From NCBI GenBank assembly GCA_028278005.1, contig JANQFD010000122.1, forward strand, positions 1 to 6,122: DNA of 6,122 nt, given 5' to 3'. Positions 1 to 4,343 of the stretch are shown here, piece after piece; the stretch's first letter is position 1, and every line of letters begins with the position of its first letter. A program made the position numbers and the translations under genes. Origin of the DNA: Chlorobium sp. (GTDB lineage Bacteria > Bacteroidota > Chlorobiia > Chlorobiales > Chlorobiaceae). Below the pieces are notes generated by a model. It saw only the letters and a list, made by a program, of their open reading frames with translations, did no database searches and was not told where the DNA came from.

Positions 1-458
1 TGCAGGGTTGCTACAGCTTTACCGGAGCGTCTCTTCCTCCGCATCTTAAAACCGTTGCAATCCCGCTTATCGAGGATCGTTCCGGAGCAGGCGTGGCACA
101 GCTTGGTACGGAATTGACTGAAAAACTCATCGATGCCGTTGAATCGCAAAGTTCTCTGAGCATTGAATCCGACCGTGACCGGGCGGACGGGCTGGTCGAA
201 GCTGTGATCGTGTCTTTCAGCGATGAACCCAGTCAGATCGGCAGCGAGACGGAGCGTGCCGTTACCAATAGAATCACCGTCGTAGTTCGGGCATCGTTCA
301 ATGACCGGATAGAAAATAAGCCTTTTTTTTCCATGACGTCATTCAGCGGTTTCGAGGATTACAGTGTTGGTGATTTTGCGGCCAAGGAAGAAGCGATCAC
401 CACGACCATAGACCAGATTGTCGACGACCTGTTTAATCGTATCGTGTCAAACTGGTGA
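1..458 (+). CDS. lptE: LptE-family LPS-assembly lipoprotein, 5' end missing
   Basis: Partial gene open at the left edge; the reading frame begins at base 3 and gives 151 visible residues up to TGA at 456-458. The visible part opens with Gln-Gly-Cys-Tyr; the Cys (codon 9-11) looks like the lipidated cysteine of a lipobox, so only the signal peptide is probably missing. The following residues, GASLPPHLKTVAIPLIEDRS, and the later VEAVIVSFSDEP, VTNRITVVVRASFND and SFSGFEDYS segments match the pattern of the LptE family in the Bacteroidota/Chlorobiota group. LptE is an outer-membrane lipoprotein that plugs and helps fold LptD, the final LPS export channel. The GTG at 93 is an internal Val codon, not a start. 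The next gene begins 1 nt after the stop, suggesting co-transcription. The family call is by eye; LptE sequences diverge widely, so the precise role is likely rather than certain. Confidence 0.8.
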   Translation, partial: QGCYSFTGASLPPHLKTVAIPLIEDRSGAGVAQLGTELTEKLIDAVESQSSLSIESDRDRADGLVEAVIVSFSDEPSQIGSETERAVTNRITVVVRASFNDRIENKPFFSMTSFSGFEDYSVGDFAAKEEAITTTIDQIVDDLFNRIVSNW

Positions 459-459
459 A

Positions 460-1272
460 ATGAGGCAAAAAGTTGTTTGCATAACAGGAAGCACAGACGG
501 GATAGGCAGGGCAGCCGCATTACAGTCTGCAGAGGCCGGGGCATCAGTTATTCTGCATGGCCGGAGCAGAGAGCGTCTTGAAGAAGTGAAAAAAGAGATC
601 ACTCTCTGCACAGGGAGTCCGAGGGTCAGCGTGATACAGGCTGATTTTGCATCCCTCGGTGAAGTTGCTGCAATGGCAGACTCTCTTCGTGCAGGAAATG
701 ACTCCATCGACGTGCTGATAAATAACGCCGGAGTGTATATGGATCGTCGGGAATTGACAATCGACGGTTTTGAAACAACCTTCGCCGTCAACTATCTTGC
801 TCATTTTTACCTGACCACGCTCCTGGAACCTCTTTTGCTTAAAAGCGGAGCCCGCATTATCAATGTCAGTTCCGTCGATCATCTAAGCGCCGGTTTTGAT
901 GCCGGAAACATGCAGGGAGAGCAACTGTATACAGGCTATGGTGCCTATGCTTTCAGCAAGCTCTGCAATGTCATGTTTACTGTAGAGCATGCTGAGAGGC
1001 TTCGGGGAAAAGGCGTTACCGTCAACACTCTCGACCCCGGGGTGCTGGCAACCAAACTGCTCCATGCCGGCTGGCCGATGATCGGACAGGATCCGGTTTA
1101 CGGCGGTGAGGCGTTGGTATGGCTTGCTTTTTCCGGGGAAGCTGGTACGATGAGCGGATGTTACTTTGAAAATAACCATCCGGCTTCATATTCCCCTCTT
1201 GCAGAGGAACCGCAACTGCGCTGTCAGCTCTGGAATATCAGCGAAGAAATGGTTGGGAGGATAGATACATGA
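460..1272 (+). CDS. Classical short-chain dehydrogenase/reductase (SDR), substrate unknown
   Basis: A 270-residue NAD(P)-dependent oxidoreductase, a normal length for a classical SDR. Visible motifs are the cofactor glycine motif TGSTDGIG (residues 9-16), HGRSRERL (33-40, Arg residues that often favour NADPH), NNAG (88-91), Asn111 in NYLAHF, Ser137/138 in NVSS, the catalytic YAFSK (Tyr163, Lys167) and DPG (192-194). All expected active-site residues are present, so it should be an active enzyme. The pattern (ADFASLGEV, INNAGVYM, long C-terminal substrate loop) is nearest to the retinol dehydrogenase/WWOX/protochlorophyllide-reductase-like branch, but the substrate cannot be read from sequence. 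I chose ATG 460 because the first Rossmann strand starts at residue 4; the in-frame TTG at 418 would add 14 residues inside lptE. The start lies 1 nt after the lptE stop with no strong ribosome binding site, and the stop overlaps the murI start, so translation is probably coupled on both sides. Confidence 0.88.
   Translation: MRQKVVCITGSTDGIGRAAALQSAEAGASVILHGRSRERLEEVKKEITLCTGSPRVSVIQADFASLGEVAAMADSLRAGNDSIDVLINNAGVYMDRRELTIDGFETTFAVNYLAHFYLTTLLEPLLLKSGARIINVSSVDHLSAGFDAGNMQGEQLYTGYGAYAFSKLCNVMFTVEHAERLRGKGVTVNTLDPGVLATKLLHAGWPMIGQDPVYGGEALVWLAFSGEAGTMSGCYFENNHPASYSPLAEEPQLRCQLWNISEEMVGRIDT
1255..1260 (+). promoter_or_regulatory. Shine-Dalgarno sequence of murI
   Basis: GGGAGG lies 8 nt before the murI ATG at 1269, inside the last codons of the SDR gene. 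It supports that start and allows murI to be translated independently despite the 4-nt overlap. Confidence 0.75.
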
Positions 1273-2078
1273 CTTTATCTGCTTCGAGTCCTGTCGGGAT
1301 ATTTGATTCAGGTATCGGAGGACTGACCGTAGTCAAGGCAATACAGTCGCTGCTGCCGTTCGAACGTATTATCTATTTCGGGGATACTGCTCGTGTTCCC
1401 TACGGTTCGAAATCGCAGGTCACCATTCGCAAATACGCATTGGAAGACACCGGCATTCTGATGAAATATCAGCCGAAGATGATTATTGTCGCCTGCAATA
1501 CCGTCTCGGCTCTTGCGCTCGATGTCGTCGAGCAGGCCGGCAGGGGAGTGCCTGTACTGGGTGTTCTCGAGGCCGGTGCGGAACTGGCCGTAGAACATTC
1601 CCGTAACGGCAGGATCGGTGTCATAGGGACACGCGCGACAATGGCATCGAACGCATATCCGTTTGCCATCAATGCGATCAATCCGGAGGTTGAGGTTTTT
1701 ACTTCGGCATGTCCTCTTTTTGTGCCGCTTGCCGAAGAAGGATATACCGCGCATCCTGCAGCAAGCATGATAGCAAGGGAATATCTGGAGAAACTTCTGG
1801 AGCAGGGAATAGATACACTCGTACTCGGCTGTACGCACTACCCGATACTCAAGACAATGATAGGGGAGATTGTCGGGCCGGAGATTACCATAATAGACTC
1901 TGCGGAAGCGGTCGCTCTCAAGGCCAGGGAGTTGCTGGCTGAAAACAGTCTGCTCAATGTTTCGGGCGTTTCAGCTTTTCCACACCTGCTTGTCAGTGAT
2001 CTTCCCCAGAAATTCAAGGCACTGTGTGAGCTCTTTCTCGGTCAGGAGATCCCTGATGTGGAACTTATGGAGGTTTAG
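1269..2078 (+). CDS. murI: Glutamate racemase
   Basis: A 269-residue cytoplasmic, cofactor-independent racemase (Asp/Glu racemase superfamily) that converts L-glutamate to D-glutamate for the peptidoglycan stem peptide. The two-domain catalytic pattern is complete: FDSGIGG (12-18, Asp13/Ser14), GDTARVPYG (38-46), the first catalytic cysteine in VACNT (Cys76), the second in LGCTHYP (Cys188, with Thr189 and His190), and IIDSAE (208-213). The length is typical and no key residue is missing. The ATG overlaps the SDR stop as ATGA and is preceded by GGGAGG at 1255-1260, so the start is secure. The gene ends a plus-strand run with lptE and the SDR gene; the pairing with an outer-membrane assembly gene suggests an envelope-related transcription unit, which is inference. 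The next large gene, ychF, converges on it from the minus strand. Confidence 0.96.
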   Translation: MTLSASSPVGIFDSGIGGLTVVKAIQSLLPFERIIYFGDTARVPYGSKSQVTIRKYALEDTGILMKYQPKMIIVACNTVSALALDVVEQAGRGVPVLGVLEAGAELAVEHSRNGRIGVIGTRATMASNAYPFAINAINPEVEVFTSACPLFVPLAEEGYTAHPAASMIAREYLEKLLEQGIDTLVLGCTHYPILKTMIGEIVGPEITIIDSAEAVALKARELLAENSLLNVSGVSAFPHLLVSDLPQKFKALCELFLGQEIPDVELMEV

Positions 2079-2079
2079 C

Positions 2080-2247
2080 ATGACAAGTGAGTCAGTCGGC
2101 AGTCTTCAGTTGGCAGTCGGCAAGGGGGGGAAGGAAAATAAAAGAATGATTTCCGATACCGACGGCGACGGTGAACCCCGAGAGAAGGAACATCGGAGAT
2201 CGGGGTCGGTATTGGGTTTCGGGATCGAATGTATTTCTTTACGGTAA
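2080..2247 (+). CDS. Doubtful 55-residue ORF directly after murI; possible gene remnant
   Basis: The ATG lies 1 nt after the murI stop and 6 nt after a perfect GGAGG (2069-2073), which is as good a translation start as any in the window. The encoded 55 residues are very hydrophilic (GKGGKENKRM, then DGDGEPREKEHRRSG) with no recognisable domain, signal peptide or membrane segment. From about codon 5 the DNA is a period-7 tandem repeat, which is not coding-like, and the rest overlaps a long inverted repeat. It could be a genuine small protein, or the start codon and ribosome binding site of a lost gene now running into repeat DNA. I favour the second. Listed because the start signal is strong, not because the protein looks real. 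Confidence 0.25.
   Translation: MTSESVGSLQLAVGKGGKENKRMISDTDGDGEPREKEHRRSGSVLGFGIECISLR
2093..2120. repeat. Tandem heptamer repeat, four units
   Basis: Four head-to-tail 7-bp units: CAGTCGG (2093-2099), CAGTCTT (2100-2106), CAGTTGG (2107-2113) and CAGTCGG (2114-2120), followed by a partial CA. The consensus is CAGTYGG. It lies in the convergent space between murI and ychF. Arrays of similar short heptamers occur between genes in several bacterial groups, which I recall from general experience and have not checked for this genome. The array is short and slightly degenerate. Confidence 0.8.
2152..2216. repeat. Long bulged inverted repeat between converging genes
   Basis: The outer arms 2152-2163 and 2205-2216 can form 12 pairs, two of them G-U on the plus-strand RNA. 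The inner arms CCCGA (2177-2181) and TCGGG (2200-2204) add 5 pairs. The left side carries a 13-nt bulge (2164-2176) and the loop is 18 nt (2182-2199). No T-run follows on the plus strand; on the minus strand a T-rich but interrupted stretch follows. It may act as a two-way 3'-end structure for murI and ychF, or be part of a repeat family together with the heptamer array. It is not a textbook intrinsic terminator. Confidence 0.5.
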
Positions 2248-2327
2248 CCGGAGGTGCGCAGCAGCTTAAAAACTGTCGACTATTTCAGGACGGGACAGAG
2301 CAATGATGTAAAAGTTCTCAGCACTTC
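2248..2327. other. Rest of the murI-ychF convergent spacer; nothing clear
   Basis: These 80 bases hold no open frame and no strong terminator. A 4-bp stem just beyond the ychF stop (AAGT/ACTT, followed on the minus strand by four T) is too weak to call. Confidence 0.4.
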
Positions 2328-3419
2328 CTATACATTGAACCGGAAAACGATCACGTCACCATCCCTGACAACGTATTCCTTGCCTTCAGAGCGCATTTTC
2401 CCGGCTTCTTTCGCTTTCTGTTCCGAGCCGCAGGCAATCATGTCTTCATAGGCGATAACCTCGGCACGGATAAATCCTTTTTCGAAATCGGTGTGAATTG
2501 CACCGGCTGCCTCCGGGGCGGCCGCACCGTTTCGTATGGTCCAGGCATGTACCTCTTTTTCACCGGCGGTAAAGAATGTATGCAAGCCGAGAAGAGCATA
2601 GGCGGTTTGAATAATCCGGTCAAGTCCGGACATGGCGAGCCCGAGACTTTCCAGAAATTCCGGTCGGTCTTCTTCAGGCAGTTCGGCGATTTCAGATTCG
2701 GTCTTTGCACTGATGATGAGCATTTCTGCTCCTTCTTTAGCGGCGATTTCCGCCACCGCAGCGGTAAAACTGTTTCCTTCGGGAAGTTCGCTGTCGGAAA
2801 CATTGGCGGCATAGAGAACCGGTTTGGCTGAAAGAAGGAAGAACTGTTTGCCGAGAAGCTTTTCTTCTTCGGTTTCCAGCAGTGTGCGTGCGGGTTTACC
2901 TTCTCCAAGGCCTTTGATAAGTTTTTCGGCAAGATCGGCCGCCGGCAGCAGCTCTTTTTCCTTTCTGGCGTTTTTCTTCAGCTTATCCAGCCTTTTTTCC
3001 ATGCTTTCAAGGTCGGCAAGGATCAGCTCGGTTTCTATGGTGACGATATCGTCAGCAGGGTCTACCCTGCCATGAACGTGTATGACATCTGTGTCCTCGA
3101 AACATCGCACAACGTGAACAATAGCGTCGACCTCACGTATATGCGACAGGAACTGATTGCCGAGCCCCTCTCCTTTACTTGCGCCTTTAACGAGGCCTGC
3201 AATATCGACAAGCTCTATGGTGGCGGGAATGATGGTTGAGGTTTTAACGATGCAGGCAAGCTGTTCAAGCCGCTCATCCGGAACCAGTACCATGCCCACG
3301 TTGGGTTCGATTGTGCAGAACGGATAATTTTCCGCTTCAGCCTGTTTTGCTGTTATGGCATTGAAAAGAGTTGATTTTCCCACATTAGGCAATCCGACTA
3401 TACCACAGCGTAAGGTCAT
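2328..3419 (-). CDS. ychF: Redox-regulated/ribosome-binding ATPase YchF (Obg-like, OLA1 family)
   Basis: A 363-residue cytoplasmic P-loop NTPase of the TRAFAC Obg family, typical in length. Members bind ribosomes, prefer ATP over GTP, and are linked to stress and redox responses. Visible parts in order are G1 GLPNVGKS (9-16), the Switch I region (around NYPFCTIEPN, 31-40), G3 DIAGLVKGAS (72-81), a charged helical coiled-coil insert (about 130-190), the altered G4 NVSD (206-209) where classical GTPases have NKxD and which explains ATP preference, and a C-terminal TGS domain (about 280-363) with the conserved GAIHTDFEKGFIRAEVIAYE stretch. The start at 3417-3419 is fixed by the N-terminal alignment MTLRCGIVGLPNVGKS, which leaves no room for another start. 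There is no Shine-Dalgarno sequence; seven U residues come directly before the AUG. It stands alone, convergent to murI and divergent from cmk. Confidence 0.97.
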   Translation of the reverse strand: MTLRCGIVGLPNVGKSTLFNAITAKQAEAENYPFCTIEPNVGMVLVPDERLEQLACIVKTSTIIPATIELVDIAGLVKGASKGEGLGNQFLSHIREVDAIVHVVRCFEDTDVIHVHGRVDPADDIVTIETELILADLESMEKRLDKLKKNARKEKELLPAADLAEKLIKGLGEGKPARTLLETEEEKLLGKQFFLLSAKPVLYAANVSDSELPEGNSFTAAVAEIAAKEGAEMLIISAKTESEIAELPEEDRPEFLESLGLAMSGLDRIIQTAYALLGLHTFFTAGEKEVHAWTIRNGAAAPEAAGAIHTDFEKGFIRAEVIAYEDMIACGSEQKAKEAGKMRSEGKEYVVRDGDVIVFRFNV

Positions 3420-3430
3420 AAAAAAACGGG

Positions 3431-3436
3431 ATTATA
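3431..3436 (-). promoter_or_regulatory. Putative -10 box of ychF
   Basis: On the minus strand this reads TATAAT, a perfect sigma-70-type -10 box, with its last base 11 nt before the ychF ATG. A start site at the usual distance would give a leader of only about 4-6 nt. No good -35 box is seen 16-18 nt upstream (the sequence there is about GCAACT). The match is perfect, but the region is AT-rich and chance is possible. Confidence 0.5.
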
Positions 3437-3504
3437 TGTTACACCGATTACAGAGTTGCGTGCTAAGTACTTTGAAATATGAGCACTCCAAGAAATCACT
3501 ATAT

Positions 3505-3533
3505 TTGCAAAAAGCAAAATTTTTTTATAGAAT
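3505..3533 (+). promoter_or_regulatory. Putative sigma-70-type promoter of cmk-rpsA
   Basis: A -35 box TTGCAA (3505-3510, 4 of 6 consensus bases) and a -10 box TAGAAT (3528-3533, 5 of 6) are separated by an ideal 17 nt. The spacer contains A- and T-tracts that would bend DNA. Transcription would begin near 3539-3542, so the cmk message would have a leader of about 10-20 nt, with no room for an upstream cmk start beyond about 3545. Confidence 0.6.
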
Positions 3534-3549
3534 AGCAGGCTAACTTAAA

Positions 3550-3558
3550 ATGTTGTAA
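3550..3558 (+). other. Two-codon ORF (ATG TTG TAA) directly before cmk
   Basis: ATG-TTG-TAA is the first ATG after the putative promoter and is out of frame with cmk. Its stop ends 2 nt before the ATC at 3561, the best candidate start for cmk. A -1 frameshift at the TTG, or one base missing from the sequence here, would fuse the ATG to the cmk frame (Met-Leu-Val-Asn-Ile-Ala-Ser-Gln). It could be a minimal leader ORF, a trace of a mutation or sequencing error, or chance. Confidence 0.35.
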
Positions 3559-3560
3559 AC

Positions 3561-4256
3561 ATCGCAAGCCAAGCCAGAAAAATTATCATTGCAATCGACG
3601 GACCTGCGGCTTCCGGAAAAAGCACAACCGCCCGTTTGCTTGCCGATAAGCTTGGCTACACCTATATCGACACCGGAGCAATGTACAGAGCCGTAACGCT
3701 GAAAGTGCTCGACTCCGGCATGATGGAGCGACTACATGAGTACCCGGAAGAGATCGGGGCGTTGCTTGACAACATTGCTATTGTTTTTGAGGGTGACCTG
3801 GTTATGCTTGACGGGAGGGATGTAACCGCTGCCATCAGGGAAAACAGGGTTTCCCGCCATGTGAGTTTTGTGAGCTCTTTGAAACCTGTCAGGGATATCC
3901 TCAAAGAAATCCAGAGAAATATGGGAGCCCGGCGGGGTGTGGTTATGGATGGAAGAGACATAGGGACGGTCATATTTCCCGATGCCGAGCTGAAGATTTA
4001 TCTTGTGGCCGATGCTGCCCAAAGAGCGAAGCGCAGGCATGCGGAGCTGCTTCAGAAATGCAGTGACAGCAGTTCGGTTCCGTCGATCGAAGAACTTGAA
4101 GAGGAAATCCTTCGACGCGACCGGAATGATGCTGACCGTGCTCATGCGCCACTGCGCAAGCATGAGGATGCGGTTGAGGTGGACACGTCCTGTCTTACGA
4201 TTGAAGAACAAGTTGAACTGGTATACGATCTTGCATTGGAAAAAACAGCCGTTTGA
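3561..4256 (+). CDS. cmk: Cytidylate (CMP/dCMP) kinase with a non-canonical or disrupted start
   Basis: A cytoplasmic nucleoside monophosphate kinase that phosphorylates CMP and dCMP with ATP. Counted from ATC 3561 it has 231 residues, close to the family norm of about 225. Motifs: P-loop GPAASGKS (14-21), IDTGAMYR (36-43), LDGRDVT (83-89), VMDGRDIGTVIFPDAELK (128-145), the LID-type RAKRRHAELLQK (155-166) and RRDRNDADRAHAPLRK (185-200) with the expected Arg/Asp residues, and the VDTS strand (207-210). The frame is open from just after TAA 3546-3548, but the first ATG, GTG or TTG in it is TTG 3636, downstream of the P-loop. Starting there would remove the ATP-binding loop and inactivate the enzyme. 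ATC 3561 is a reasoned choice; ATT 3582 or a frameshift from ATG 3550 are alternatives. No Shine-Dalgarno sequence is evident. rpsA follows after 87 nt, as in many bacteria. Identity is firm; the start is not. Confidence 0.93.
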   Translation: MASQARKIIIAIDGPAASGKSTTARLLADKLGYTYIDTGAMYRAVTLKVLDSGMMERLHEYPEEIGALLDNIAIVFEGDLVMLDGRDVTAAIRENRVSRHVSFVSSLKPVRDILKEIQRNMGARRGVVMDGRDIGTVIFPDAELKIYLVADAAQRAKRRHAELLQKCSDSSSVPSIEELEEEILRRDRNDADRAHAPLRKHEDAVEVDTSCLTIEEQVELVYDLALEKTAV

Positions 4257-4263
4257 GCGGCTG
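4240..4263 (-). terminator. Possible minus-strand intrinsic terminator at the cmk stop
   Basis: CAGCCG (4246-4251) and CGGCTG (4258-4263) form a 6-bp GC-rich stem with a 6-nt loop covering the cmk stop codon. On the minus strand the stem is followed directly by six T (4245-4240), the layout of a factor-independent terminator. On the plus strand no T-run follows, so it should not stop cmk-rpsA transcription. No minus-strand gene upstream needs it; it could limit antisense transcription into cmk. Confidence 0.35.
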
Positions 4264-4343
4264 CGTATCATTAACCATAAAAACTTTCGCTGAAATCTCT
4301 CGCAGCGCAAGTCAATATTCACAAGAGAGGAAGGAAACAATTA
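4257..4343 (+). promoter_or_regulatory. cmk-rpsA spacer with overlapping hairpin arms (rpsA leader)
   Basis: The 87-nt gap holds arms that cannot all pair at once: GCTGCG (4260-4265) with CGCAGC (4301-4306), CGCTG (4288-4292) with CAGCG (4303-4307), and the first also overlaps the stem at 4246-4263. Such competing stems may regulate rpsA; S1 is known to control its own message in E. coli. I see no convincing separate promoter here. Confidence 0.3.
4327..4335 (+). promoter_or_regulatory. Shine-Dalgarno sequence of rpsA
   Basis: GAGGAAGGA, ending 8 nt before the ATG at 4344, is a purine-rich and well-spaced ribosome binding site. It differs from E. coli rpsA, whose leader is known for a poor Shine-Dalgarno site. 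Confidence 0.7.

Noticed and set aside
93..95. GTG as the start of the first gene
   Set aside because: The frame continues upstream with a conserved lipoprotein N-terminus including a lipobox-like Gly-Cys; the GTG is an internal codon.
418..420. TTG as the start of the SDR gene
   Set aside because: It would add residues unlike an SDR N-terminus and overlap lptE by 41 nt; ATG 460 fits the Rossmann fold start.
1308..1838. A 176-codon minus-strand open frame opposite murI
   Set aside because: murI has all catalytic motifs in the plus-strand frame; the opposite frame is Cys- and Arg-rich without a domain.
3501..3527. Hairpin TTTGC-AAAAA-GCAAA followed by a T-run, resembling a terminator
   Set aside because: The stem is AT-rich and only 5 bp, no plus-strand gene ends before it, and it is better explained as the spacer of the cmk promoter.
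3732..4340. A 202-codon minus-strand open frame opposite cmk
   Set aside because: It is a shadow of the cmk coding frame with no domain-like pattern and no convincing start signal.
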